From positions 44,318,192 through 44,382,191 of the forward strand of contig NC_133657.1 in assembly GCF_009905375.1 (NCBI RefSeq): a stretch of 64,000 bases of DNA. Direction: 5' to 3'. Shown here piece after piece: positions 34,248 to 47,100 of this stretch. The DNA is from Apium graveolens (Eukaryota > Streptophyta > Magnoliopsida > Apiales > Apiaceae). Position 1 is the first letter of the stretch. Every line of letters starts with the position of its first letter. The notes beneath the pieces were generated by a model, which saw nothing but the letters and a program-made list of their open reading frames with translations, was not told the DNA's origin and did no database searches. A program made the translations under genes and the position numbers.

Positions 34248-35445
34248 TATAACGAGCTCATTCGGGATGATGGTGCCACTCCCTGCTGGACTCTATTAGA
34301 GGAGTTTTCCCTTATCCAAGTGGGACTCTCCTCGATTTTTGTACAGGGTATTTTTCTTCCCTTCTTGTTTTTACTTTCTTTCATGTATTATTGACACCAC
34401 TTATTTTTGTTTCTCTCTTATTATTGTAGGTGCTAATGAAATCAACGAGGATAACGTGCCTGTTGTTGAAGAAACCGCGAGGTTGAAGAAGACTCGGCTT
34501 GCGGGACTGGACACCCGGGGGAAGGCTACGGAGCCTAGCTTCTTAAGGAAGCACAAGGAGCCTATGGTGGAAGCTTCTTCTCGGGGAACTGAAACCCCAA
34601 ATGTTCCTGTTTCTATTGATGCTCCCACTTCTGTTGCCACTGGTGCCTTCCAGCCTCTTTGGGGATTCCGTCGTGGGGACACTGTGGTTGGATCCACAAA
34701 GCATGCGTGGGATTCGTCCTACCATGGTATGACCCCCAAGGACTTCACTGATATTGTGGCTACCCCAGACTTGGAGAGGGTGAAACTCATGGGTGCTCAG
34801 TCCTTGGCTTCGGTATGACCCTTTCTTAAAATCTTACTCTCTTTTTACTTATAGCATTCACTTACCTTATATCTTTGCTTTATTATTTCATTTCAGTCTA
34901 ATGCTTACTTCAAAGCTATTGTGAGGCAAGATGAATCATGGAAGAAGGCCTCATATAATACTGATAATGCTCTTAGGAGGCAGCAGAGGAAGTACGCTTC
35001 TCTAGAGAGGAAGTTCAAGCGCAAGGAGGAAGAGCTGGGAGAATCAAATGCTGAGCTGGTAGTGCTGAGGGCTGAGAAGGACAAGGCAATCGATAATTAT
35101 CTGGACTCGGAGGAGTTCATTCAGTCTATGAGGGTGAGGGATGACTCGATGTTCCCTGGGTTTTTTAGGACTAGCTGGGACACGACCCTTAGGACCGTCA
35201 ATGAGGCTTGTCCCGATATTAACCCCGCGGACTATATGTGCCCAGACGATGAGGCCTTACTACAGAGGTTTCGCACCCGAGTGGTTGTCTCGGACCGTGC
35301 TCCTCAGGACCCACTTCTTCTTCCTCCCGAGTCATCTTCTCGGCCTTCAGCATATCAGAGCTCTTCTTCCTCTGAGACCACTGAGACATCCAACGAGAGT
35401 GGTGGAGATGATGATATGGATGTCGAGGGGACCTCAGCCCCTTAG
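34248..35445 (+). pseudogene. Element C antisense gene, exon 1 end plus intact exons 2 and 3
   Basis: Exon 1 survives only as its last 100 bp (WTLLEEFSLIQVG, ending 34347 before GTATTT). Exon 2 is 34430-34812 (GFRRGDTVVGSTKHAWDSSY) and exon 3 is 34897-35445, a coiled coil (RKYASLERKFKRKEEELGES) with an acidic Ser-rich tail ending TSAP. Both introns have GT-AG ends at the same points and phases as in element A. Exons 2 and 3 are open from end to end. The loss of exon 1 at the inversion breakpoint makes this a pseudogene. Confidence 0.85.
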
Positions 35446-35759
35446 AGCTTTGTTAGTCCTGTGTGGCTTATTTATTTTACTTTGTCTTTGAACCTTTATT
35501 TATCGAACTTTGTATTGTTTATTCGAACCTGGCTTATTTATTAAATTTTATGCTTTTATTTTATGCACCTAGTTTACTTGTCATGCCATAGGGATTTTGA
35601 ACATATTTTGGGAAATTTTATAAATTTCATAAAATTTTGGGACTAATCCCTTACACAAGTCTTAATAAACTCCAAACTAGAAATCCTAAGCAAGCAAAGC
35701 TTCAAGGTGCTTTTCAACCTACATGTCATTTTGACAAGTGAGAATCGTGCCCAACCATT
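35446..35759. other. Spacer between antisense gene and pol of element C
   Basis: About 314 bp, A+T-rich, matching in position the 10337-10695 spacer of element A. Nothing else was seen. Confidence 0.5.
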
Positions 35760-37335
35760 TTACACGTAGTAAATCTTTAGGTTCTGTGCATGCCAAGTTC
35801 TTGGAACTTCAAAACCATCTATAGTCTCCAGTTTGTAGGTTCCTTTTCCTTGAACACTTTTAATCTAGTACGGCCCTTCCCAATTTGGGGCAAGTTTTTC
35901 TTTCTGCCCAACACCGGAAGCTTCCACCTTCCTCAGAACCAAGTCACCTTGCTTGAAGAACCTTTCTTTAACCCTTAGGTTGTAGTAGAATGAAGCCTTT
36001 TTTTGATATTCCACTATCTTCGCATGTGCCTCATCTCGTATTTCATCAATTAGATCCAGGGCTAACCTTTGCCCCTCTGCATTTTCCTCAGCATAAAAAG
36101 CTTGGATCCTGGGAGATGAATGTGATATCTCTGCAGGAACAACCGCTTCTGCCCCATACGCTAACATGAAAGGAGTTGCTCTAGTTGTGACTCTACAAGT
36201 AGTTCTATAGGCCCATAGTATTGGGAGTATTTCATCCACCCAGTTATTCCTTGATCCTCTTCTTCAGTCCATCCATGATTATTTGATTCGCCACTTCTGC
36301 TTGCCCATTGGCTTGCGGGTGAGCTACGGAGGTAAACCGTAACTCAATTTTATTTTCCTCGTAATACTTATTAAATTCTTCATTGTTGAATTGTGTTCCA
36401 TTGTCGGTAACCAGGATACGGGGAATTTCATATCGGCACATAATATTTTCCCGCAGGAATTGTGCAACCTGCTTAGTTGTGATCTTGGCTAAAGGTTTAG
36501 CTTCAATCCACTTAGTAAAATAATCAATAGCTACAATAAGGAACTTCCTTTGTGCCGTGACCATGGGGAAATGCCCAAGTACATCCATTTCCCACATGGC
36601 AAAGGGGATGGGAGAGTTGATAGAAGTCAGCATCTCAGGGGGTTGTCGTATAACCGGTGCATATTTCTGATAGCGATCACACTTCTTCACATATTCTTTG
36701 GCATCGGCCATCATCTCTGGCCAATAAAAGCCTAAACAGGTTATCTTATGAGGCAGCGCTCTGCCCCCCAGGTGTTGCCCACAAATACCTTCATGTACTT
36801 CTTCAAGATCCAAGCGTGCCTCATCAGGCCTGAGACATCTTAAGTAAGGAACTATGTAATATCTTTTATACAAAATCCCATCAATCAAAGAATACCTCAG
36901 TGCTCGAACAGTCAATCTTCGTGCTTTATTTACATCATTTGGCGGCCAACCAGTCTGAATGTAGGCCTTAATGGGATCTATCCATGATGTTCCCAGCCCT
37001 ATGGGAGTTACAAGTTTAACATCAATGCTCCGCGTCTTTAAAATATGGAAGTACACACTTCCCGAGCTCTTCTCTATCTCCGATGAAGCGAACTTAGACT
37101 ACGCATCTACCTTAGCATTTTCCTCTCTCGGGATGTGCTCAACGTGGCATTCATCGAACTGAGTCATCACAGCCCTTACTAGGCGGACATACTTAGGCAT
37201 TGTATCGTCCATTGCCTCAAACTCTCCCTTGACCTGGGATATGACCAACTTCGAGTCTCCGCAGACTTTTAAGTTCTTGACTCTCAATGTCCCATCCAGG
37301 CCGAGGCCAGCTATCAGAGCTTCATATTCTGCTTC

Positions 37336-38856
37336 ATTGTTTGTAGTTGGAAAGTCTAGCTTCATAGCATATTCAATCAAGAACCCATCTGGGCTTTGTA
37401 AAACTAGCCCTGCTCCGCTTGAATTTGTTTTCGATGCTCCATCAAAATAGAGAACCCAATATTCCTTCTCTTTAACATCCTTTTTTTATCTCCTTTATCA
37501 CCTTCTGTGTCTTGAGGTATAGTATCTCCCTGCCCTCCGACTTCTTGGTTGGGTATGGTACAATCCACCATAAAGTCAGCCAATGTCTGGGCTTTTATTG
37601 CCGTTCGTGACTTGTATTTGATATTGAATTCTCCCAATTCTATTGCCCACTTAATCAACCTCCCACTAGCTTTGGGACTATGAATGATGTTTCTCAAGGG
37701 CTGATTTGTTAGCACTTCAATTTTATGAGCCTAAAAGTAAGGACGCAACTTCCTCGAAGCCATTACCAAGGCTAAAGCAAACTTCTCAATAGTTGAATAA
37801 TTCAACTCAGCTCCATGCATAATTCTGCTAACATAGTATACGGGTTTCTGGACTTTAAGTTTCTCCTTAACCAATACAGCACTCAAGGAATTTTCTGAAA
37901 TGGCCAAGTACAAGTAAAAAGTTTCATTCAGAGATGGCTTGTCCAATAACGGGGCTTGAACCATATATTTCTTTAACCCTTCAAATGCCTCCTGGCTTTC
38001 CTCAGTCCATGCAAAATGTTTAACCTTCTTCAGGGATTTAAAGAATGGCAAACACTTGTCTCTAGATTTGGAGATGAAACGTCCTAGAGCTGCTTTATTG
38101 TTTGTAGTTGGGAAGTCTAGCTTCATAGCATATTCAATCAAGAACCCATCTAGGCTTTGTAAAACTAGCCCTGCTCCGCTTGAATTTGTTTTCGATGCTC
38201 CATAAAAATAGAGAACCCAATATTCCTTCTCTTTAACATCTTTTTTTTGTCTCTTTTGTCACCTTCTGTGTCTTGAGGTATAGTATCTCCCTGCCCCTGA
38301 CTTCTTGGTTGTGTCTGGTACATTCCACCACAAAGTCAGCCAATGTCTGGGCTTTATTGTCGTTCGTGGCTTGTATTTGATATCAAATTCTCCCAATTCT
38401 ATTGCCCACTTAATCAACCTCCCATTAGATTTGGGACTATGAATGATGTTTCTTAAGGGCTGATTTGTTAGTACTTCAATTTTATGAGCCTGAAAGTAAG
38501 GACGCAACTTCCTCGAAGCCATTACCAAGGATAAAGAAAACTTCTCAATAGTTGAATAATTCAACTCAGCTCCATACAGAATTTTGCTAACATAGTATAC
38601 AGGTTTCTGGATTTTAAGTTCCTCCTTAACCAATACAACACTTAAGGCATTTTCTGAAATGGCCAAGTACAAGTACAAAGTTTCATTCAGAGATGGCTTG
38701 GCCAATAATGGGGCTTGAACCATATATTTCTTTAACCCTTCAAATGTCTCATGGCTTTCCTCAGCCCATACAAAATGTTTAACCTTCTTCGGGGATTTAA
38801 AGAATGGCAAACACTTGTCTCCAGATTTGGAGATGAAACGTCCTAGAGCTGGACTC
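37336..38856 (-). repeat. ~760-bp tandem duplication inside element C pol
   Basis: GTCCTAGAGC starts at 38081 and 38840, and ATTGTTTGTAGTTGG at 37336 and 38097, about 760 bp apart. The unit spans RNase H from ALGRFISKS to EYAMKLDFPTTNN. At the junction (about 38096) the end of one unit, PTTNNK, joins the start of the next, ALGRFISKS. The units have diverged by several substitutions each. Confidence 0.88.
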
Positions 38857-39034
38857 TTCCAGTGAGTTTCTGAACGTCCTTTATGGAACACGGTGGTTCC
38901 ATATCTAGGATAGCCTTTATCTTATTAGGATTGGCCTCGATTCCCCTCTTGGAGACCATAAGACCTACAAACTTTCCAGATCCTACCCCGAAAGCACACT
39001 TTGCAGGATTTAGCATCATTTTGTGATATCTTAG

Positions 39035-40749
39035 TGAAAGAGATGTGTCCTAAGTCCAATCATGTATGATGATTTAGGAATAACTTTTATGTAATCTGTT
39101 TTGATTTCATTGATATTAATAAAAGACTTGTTTTGGTTTTATTGCGGGCTTTATCTATTTAAGTGTTTAAATAAGATATACCATAGTTTAGAGTAAAACT
39201 TTTTATGGATTATGATGAGATCATAATAATGAGACCTAAAAGATGATAACTCTAAACTTAAATATTTCCTGGTCGTAGGATTACTAACTGGTAATTAGTA
39301 ATCCGCAAAGATCGGTACATACTATGCTTGCTTCATTATGAAGGATGTCTGTTCTCATAGACATTTGTGTGGTGACACTATAGCTAGTATGTAGGTGCTT
39401 ATTAAGGAATAAGTTCACTGAACATGACTCACACAGCTGAACAACTGATGGAGTTCATTCACGTGTCAGCAGTTGTTCATATAGTGATAGTTGTACAAGT
39501 ATCCTTAGACTTGAGGTCATCATAGTCATCTTCTGTACACTGAACTATGCTTTGGTTTAGTTCTTAGTCTCCAGGGACAATTATAAGGGCTCTACTGGGT
39601 ATAGGAATTTGTACACGAAGATAGTGTATGATCAATAAAGGATCTACCCCTTCCAGTGAAGGAAGAGAATGTTCAATGCTGATCCACTTATGCTAGTTCA
39701 GGAATCTCTGGCCAGAGTGAATGAAATTAGAAAGGAGTTTCTAATTTACATTAAATAGAACTAAGCATAGTGAATGGGAAAGCAAATGATTAAATAAGAT
39801 AGGCTTGACACAAGTTCCATGCCTTGTATTTAATCGTGACATTGCAGGGTAGAAGGAATTGATTGTACGGTAACTACTCACTGAATAGGTTCTTGGTATT
39901 CTAAGCAGTGAATTCGTATTATCCGGATAGTCGCGAAATGCTGAGAAGTATCCCTCACAATGTAGAATAAATATGATTAATTTATTAATTAATTATATTT
40001 AATGAATTAAAGAATTTATATAAATAATAATAAAATAGTTTTATTATTATTTATTTCTACTACCGGCTTAATATTGAACCTACAGGGTCACACCATAAAA
40101 GAGAATGATTTAATGGTGGAAAAATTAATTAATAATGGCTGGTAATTATTTATTTGTGAAATAAATAATTAATTAGCAGATTTAATAATTGATTAAATGA
40201 GATTTAATTAATTCTTAATATTATTAATTAAGAATTTAATCTTGGAAATTAAATTCAGTGAGAGAATTATTTTTCTAAAGTGTTTAGAAAAGGGATTAAT
40301 GATTAAAAGGTGTTTTAATTATTAGTTAATTGGTTAATAAGAATAATCAATTAAAGGGTTAATAATAATAATATTTTATGGAAAATTTTCAGCTGAAAAT
40401 TTTGCCTATAAATATACTATTATAAACCCTATTTGCCTCAACCCAAATTAAAACCCTAATTCTAAAGTAGAATAGAGGGAGGCAACTAATTCTTTCAACC
40501 TCTTCCTCCTCCATTACATTGATCTCTTGGTGGATACCGGTGGAGTGCTTTACACTTGAGGAGCAGCTGCTAGGGATCTCCGCTGATCGTTTTTGGATCG
40601 CTATTAAAGATAACGTAAAGCTTCTTAAGGTAAACATACTGAACTACGAATTAAATATTATTTTTCGCATGGATCCTGCGGAGGGTTTCGGTTTTTTTTA
40701 AGATTTAAATTTACGTTTTCGCTGCGTTTATGTGCTAAAAAACCCTTCA
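39035..40749 (+). mobile_element. Solo LTR inserted in element C pol
   Basis: 1715 bp beginning TGAAAGAGATGTG and ending AACCCTTCA (TG...CA), flanked by the 5-bp duplication CTTAG (39030-39034 and 40750-40754). Removing it rejoins the pol sequence around FEVL. No internal region is present, so the full element was removed by LTR recombination. A TATA-like GCCTATAAATATA near 40402 suggests plus orientation. The style resembles Ty1/copia LTRs, but no coding part confirms this. Confidence 0.9.
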
Positions 40750-41486
40750 CTTAGGACCTCAAAAGCTTCCCTCAAATGAGTTATGGGGTCAGTCCTCACT
40801 AGACTCTTGACTAACATATCATCGACATAAACTTCCATGGTCTTGCCAATAAGATCCTTGAAAATCTTATTTACCAACCTTTGATAGGTGGCTCCTGCAT
40901 TCTTGAGACCAAACGCCATAACAAGATAACAAAAAACACCAAAGTCAGTAATGAATGATACCTTTGGGATGTCACTCTTGTGCATCTTGATCTGGTTGTA
41001 TCCACTGAATCCATCCATGAAGCTCAGCATCTCATGACCAGCAGTAGCATCTATCAATGTATCTATCATCGGCAACGGGAAACAATCCTTTGGGCACGCA
41101 TCATTTAGATCGGCGAGGTCCACGCACATTCTCCACTTTCCATTAGCCTTTTTCACCATTACAAGATTTGCTAACCATTCTGGAAATTGTATCTCTTCAA
41201 TGAAACCAGCCTCTAAGAGCTTCTCTACTTCTTTCTTAATAGCTTCTTGCCTCTTTGGTGCAAAGCTTCTTTTTTTTTGCTTCACAGTCTTTCGATTGGG
41301 ATCCACATTTAGCTTGTGAGTGATCAGTTCAAGGTTTATGCCAGGCATATCAGCCACTGACCATGTAAACACATCACTATTTTCTTGTAAAAACTTCACC
41401 AACTTCCCTCTAAGGGGCTCCCCTAGTGATGCTCCAACGAAAGTCACTTTTTCAGGATCCTCGGGAGCCAAAGGAATTTGAACCAA

Positions 41487-43962
41487 GTCTTCTGCTGGCT
41501 TCCCTCTTTTCTCATTATTCTCACGGATGTCTAGATCTTCAATAGGCAGAACCTGCCCCCAGCTCCATCAGCCCTTAGAGAGGCCACATAACAACTTCTT
41601 GCCATCTTTTGATCTCCTCTTTCCTCTCCAATCCTGTCCCGGGTGGGGAACTTCATCACTGAATGATAAGAAGAGGGACTGCCTTAAAAGCATGTATTCC
41701 CGTTCTTCCCATAATTGTATTGTAAGTTGATCCGGCCTTAACCACGACAAAGTCTAACATTTGTGTTGCTTATTTTGGTTCCTGACCTATAGTCATTGGC
41801 AGCTTAATTATCCCTTTCATGGGGCACTCCACTCCAGCAAACCCATATATCGGCATATCCGTCGGGGTCAGTTGAGAATCGTTGTAACCCATCCTTATAA
41901 AAGTATCGTGGAGTAAAATATCCACCGAAGCTCCATTGTCTACAAGGACTCTCTTCACCGAGCTATTTCCTATTACGGGTGTTATGACTAGTGGATCATC
42001 ATGAGGAAATTTCACACCCTCCAAGTCAGAATCATCAAATGTCATCGTAACTCCTGTCTTGGCCCTCTTCGGGGCTTCCCCAATAATATTTATAACTTCT
42101 CTAGTGTATGCCTTCCTTGAATTCTTAGATGGCCCAGCAGCAGTTGGGCCTCCGAAGATTGTATTTATCACTGGCCCTCGGGGTTGTGGTCCCCCAAAAA
42201 TTGTGTTAATCACCGGTCCCCTTGGCTGGGGGTTTCGCCCCTGATCATCTTGATCCCTTATGCGATCATCAAAATTTCTTCTTCCATTATTATTCCTATC
42301 TCCCCCATCTCCAGTATACTTGCTTAACTTTCCCTTTCAAATTAGGAACTCTATTTCATCTTTTAGTTGCCTACACTCGTCGATGTCATGCCCAGCGTCC
42401 TTATGAAACTTACAATACTTGCTTTTATCCAACTTAGTAGGATCATCTTTAGGAGTTTAGGCCAACGGACTTCCCTATCTCTTTCAATCTCCATCAAGAT
42501 CTGACTCCTAGGGGCGTTCATTTTAGCATACTCGGTGAACTTTTGCCCAGGTCCTCCCTTCTTTGGGGTTGAATCAGTGTTTAGCTCAGTTCTAGGATAC
42601 TTGTCCTTAGAATTATATTCCAGATCAGTTTTTCGTTTCTTACTTCCAGCAGGCTCGTTATTCACTACCGTCCTCCGCATGCTTTCCTCCACCTTGATGT
42701 ACTTCCCGGCTCTTTCTTGGAGCTGTAACATGCTTTCAGGAGGGCGCTTGGCTAACGACATCTTGAAGAACTCATCCCTTGTTCCCTGTTTTAGTGCTAT
42801 CGTAACCACCTTGTCATCAAGGTCCGGGACCTTCAAAGCTTCCTTGGTGAAATGATTCAGTTAGTCTCTCAAGGACTCCTTAGCTCCCTGTACAATACTC
42901 ATGAGGGATGCTGAGCTTTTCTCGTGCACTCTCCCACTGATGAACTATTTGATAAAATCCTGACATAGATCTCTGAAGGATCCAATAGAATTAGGAGGAA
43001 AATGGCTATACCATCTTTGTGCCATTCCCGACAGGGTTTGAGGAAAGGCCTGACACTTAATAGCTTCATTCACGGGCTGCAATAACAGTGCATTAGAGAA
43101 TGTCCTAACATGATTAGCGGGATCCCTAGTGCCATTATATGCCTTGATGGTGGGCATCTTGAACTTCCTTGAGATATGGGCATTCATTATCTCTTCAGTG
43201 AATGGTGGAGTGGGATCATCAGGATCTCCTAGGGGCAGAAGATCACTCAGATCAGCCCTTGGGATAACAACCCTTCTTGGTATTGGACCATCCAGGTCTA
43301 TGACTGGAGGATTTCTCCTCCTCGAAGGTAGTAGGGGTCTTAGGTGTGCTTCCAGATCGTGCTTCACCCTCTGAATTTCAGCTTCATTAGCCCTGATCCT
43401 CTCCTGCACTTCTTGGGTGTTTGTCCCTTGTGTGTTTCTGGGTTATCGATTAACATCAGCCATAGGTTCTTTACCAGCACGCCTCCTCCTCGGAGCCACA
43501 TCGTCATCCGAAGATTCAGAGTCTCTTTCGGTGTAAGGTCCAGAGAATTCTTGGTCCTCCGGAATTGGAGCCAAACCTCGTATGTAGGGGGTGTTTGTCC
43601 TCCTGCTTCACTCCGTCCAACATGTCCACTTCCTCCAACCTCGGGGTACAGGGGAATCCCATAAGGGGGATTAATGGTAACAATAGTTGAATATTCATAC
43701 CTTGCAGGTTGAGAGTTCACAGGTGCATGTACTTGCTGAAGTTGAGGATTCGTCCCTTGGAAAGTCGGGGGATTCGTCCCTTGAGGAGCCGGGAGGGGGG
43801 GTTCGTCCCTTATGGCTGAGGCTCAGTTGCCCCTATCTGGGTTCCTCCTTGAGTGGGGGCGTAGGATGAGTGTGGGGGTATCTCTACCATCGACGAAATC
43901 GTTTGAGTTGTCCCAGCCGGTGTTCCTTCAGGGGCACTATTTCCACTTCATGTTCTCGCCAT
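41487..43962 (-). pseudogene. gag: Element C gag and protease, broken
   Basis: The ATG at 43962 (MART) meets a TGA at codon 5 (43948-43950), where element A has an Arg codon. The leader continues (ARYEYSTIVTINPPYG) to a run of five C (43587-43591 as G on the plus strand), where the family frame moves by -1 as in element A. The rest covers the gag domain (43409-42945), a segment at 42836-42363 and the protease (42213-41770: VDNGASVDILLHDTF). Further stops separate these pieces. The end is in frame with pol. Confidence 0.85.
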
Positions 43963-44192
43963 GGTTGTTGTTATGCTTTCCCATAGACTGCGCCAAATGT
44001 TATGGATTAAAAACTAGGGAATATTAATTGTTGTATTTATTACTAGGGTTCGTGAACTTCGAGGCTCGATTTGACTGCTCCTGTATCTCATGACTCGATC
44101 TGCCTTAACAAGATGCCTACGTACCTTGCTGATTGCCAAGGATCAAGTCAAAAACTTCGTTCTGATTTGGTGGGGGTAAGACCCCTTATATA
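43963..44192 (-). repeat. Element C 5' LTR stub and primer-binding site
   Basis: The minus strand reads TATATAAGGGGTCTTACC...ATCCATAACA (44192-43998), the last 195 bp of a B-type LTR, followed by TTTGGCGCAGTCTATGGGA (primer site, about 43979-43997). The rest of the LTR was cut off where element D begins. Confidence 0.85.
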
Positions 44193-47100
44193 TGTAATAT
44201 CCGGGATATCGCGTGTAATTATTTTTATCAATAAATGATGATTACATTATTATTATGTGAATTTTGGTGAATTATCTGATGATTGATATTTATATTTACA
44301 TGTTTATATATGATATGATATGGATATGTTAATTTTAATATGTCCAGAATAAAATATAGATAATTGTGATATTTTTCTGGTAATTTTTGGACCGTTATAT
44401 GATTTTATAATGATTTACCGATTTAACAATTATTTTCTGAATAATTACAAAACTATTTTATAAAACCAGGAATCATTCAACTTCAGCCGTTTTTGCGTTT
44501 TTACAACCCGAAACTCTCCCGAAAACTCCTTCTTAACCTAATCTGATAATTCCGGACATTTTCCGTGTTTTGACTTTTTCAATCCGGATTACGATTTGAC
44601 CCGTACGCGTCCTAGCGTATAATTTTCGATACGATATTCATTTCGATAAATCAACAAAATCCGTATTTTCGTAAGACGGGATAATATTATATTATTTTCG
44701 TATAAACTGTTTTATAAAGAGCCCGGTTTGGATAATTATCCCATATGGGAATCAAATCGGATCATTTTTGCAGTTACTTAGCGGCTAAGTAACTAATTTA
44801 TCGATCAAATACTCGTTTTTGCAGTTACTTAGCTGCCAAGTAACTAATTTATCGATCCAATACGATCCAACACGAACCAATAATTTCATAAATATAAATA
44901 TCTCTTTTATTATTTCATTTTATTCGTACAATCATAATCAATCAGTAAAGATATAGAAATTACAGAAAAAACCCTAAAACACTGTGTTCTTGAAAATTAA
45001 ACGCACAAACGAAGGCGTTATCAAACTCTGATTTGGGCGTGTAATATATCAAAACAAAGCTCTCGAAAAGTTCTTTCTTAATCAATCATTCATTTCAGTG
45101 CAGAAATCAAGGTGATTTTCTTATTTAATTATTTAAATTCGAGTTATTTATGGATTAAATTAGGAATTTTTGTTTTTGATGTTGATATGATTTGATGATT
45201 CCGTCGTGTAGATAATATTTTTCTGGTCATTTTGGTATATTATATGACTAATTTGGAGTTCAATAACATGTTCAAATTGATGTTTGATTCTCGGATTCAT
45301 AAATTAGGGTTTATATTCTTGAATAATTTCAATTGAAATTTGGGGTTTTTAATTTGGATGATTCTGGGTATGATTGAGTAGTACCATTAAACAGATCGTG
45401 TGATAAGAAATCGAATGATGTGAGTGGATTGAATAGAGGATGAATATTCGAGCTCGCCGGAGTTTTTAAAACTCGACGGCGGCAGAACTTGGGTCGTATT
45501 ATACGGCCAAACAGTGTGTTATTTGCAAAAATAGACCCTGCAGATGTGGTTCTGGAAGCCGGGGCATCATTTTCTGTAATGTGGTGTTGATCTGGGTCGG
45601 TGGAAGGGTGGCCGGAAAAGCTTGGGACGGAGGAGGTCGCCGTTAATGGCTTCTCCAGTCGTCGTAGTGAAGAATGAAGAAGAAGATGCCAAACTTACAG
45701 TTTGGTCATCTTTCTTTCTCCTATTTTTCAAAAAATGATCCTGTAATTTATAAATATTACAAATTCAGGATTCCTGTTTTAATTGTTTTCAAAAATTATA
45801 TTTTCATTTATTTTTAAATTCAGAAAAATGTTTGTTTAATTATTTTAAAATCAGAAAACTGTTTTTAATTATTTATTTAATTGAAAATAAATCTAATTTA
45901 TTTTATTAATTAATTTTAATTAGTTTTTAATTATTTTAATTAATTGATTAATTTGATATTAATTGGTTAATTAATTTAATTAATTATTAATTGATTTTAA
46001 TTAATTTAACAATTAGATTTAAGTATTCTTTTTAATTTAAAAATTTGAAAAATAGTTTCAAATTTTAAAATATTATTTTAAATTATTTTCAAAACTCGAT
46101 AATTATTATTAAATTATTTTGAAGCCAGATTCGGGTATTCGAACCCTGTTATTTAATTATAAATTGATTTGGTGACCCGTTTTAATTCTGAAAAATGTTC
46201 AAAAATTCGTATTAAATACCTGGAAAATTATTTTAACCCCGAATCTTCTTTGAATAATTATTTTAATTGAATACCTTACATGCTACATGTTATATGTGAT
46301 CTTATTGATGTATAATATGATTGTACGTGCATTGTTTGACAGTTTTAATCATAACTTTCAATCCATACGTCGGATTTGGGTGAAACGAAGGGTGGATGAA
46401 AGCTTATGACGTCTGTGTGATGGTTAGAATGATATGAGATTGAGTATTGATAGATACTTGTGATGTCTAACAGAGTAAGCGAGTCATAGAAAAGAAAGCC
46501 AGTGACCAGTAAATAGAACTGAAGTGTAGAAAAGAAAAGCAAGTGATCGATGAATAGAAGCAAGGCATAGAAAAAGAAGAAAGTGATTGAAAAGTAAAAC
46601 TGTTAGAAGAGTACGAGTAAAGTTGAAAATCATCTATGCCAAGGCAAGTACTTCTAAACTTTCTTCAAGATATATTGCAAATATTTCTGAACTTCCTTAT
46701 GATATATTGCTAGTATTGAAAATAAATCCTGCTCTATATTGCAAGCGCTTTAAACTATTCAACCTTGAACCCTGATTCTTATTGATCTTGAGCCATAAGC
46801 CTTATTCTTCATAAACCATTGATTGTTGAATTCTCATATACGAGCCAGACAAATACGATACTACTCCACAAATACATATCTACCACATACTGATTTCTGA
46901 TATTGAATTGCTTGACATACCAACCCTTATTCCTTGTTTATCAGAAGACCAATCCTAGTAACCCTTGAACCCTTGGTCTTCTACTTTCTGATTCTTTCCT
47001 CGATTGAAAGCCAATCTTTTTGAAATCCTTGTGATACCTTCATGGTGTGGTGAATCACCCTATGCTTCGAGATAAATGTTATTTATGATTAAGTTTATTG

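Larger units (their letters stand above)
35760..41486 (-). pseudogene. pol: Element C pol, broken and interrupted
   Basis: Reading from 41486 leftward: the gag-pol junction is continuous (EPLRGKLVKFLQENSD), then reverse transcriptase with YVDDML up to REAFEVL. The solo LTR then intervenes (40749-39035), and pol resumes with CAFGVGSGKF and RNase H (38891-38259). A tandem repeat of the RNase H block follows (38141-37404), then the second RNase H (37380-37099), integrase (37056-36244: GQHLGGRALPHK, DVLGHF, TDNGTQF) and the C-terminus (36239-35865). A TAG after GWEGPY and further text to YYV at 35760 close it. Frameshifts lie after LKKRIKE and inside the duplication. No working polyprotein is possible. 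Confidence 0.88.
34248..44192 (-). mobile_element. Tat element C: gag-pol and antisense exons, missing its 3' end
   Basis: Minus-strand gypsy element with a 195-bp LTR stub (43998-44192), primer-binding site, gag, pol, and antisense-gene exons on the plus strand, cut at about 34248 inside antisense exon 1. It holds a solo LTR (39035-40749) and a 760-bp tandem duplication. Its 5' LTR is cut at 44192 by element D. Its missing 3' part corresponds to element B. Confidence 0.88.
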
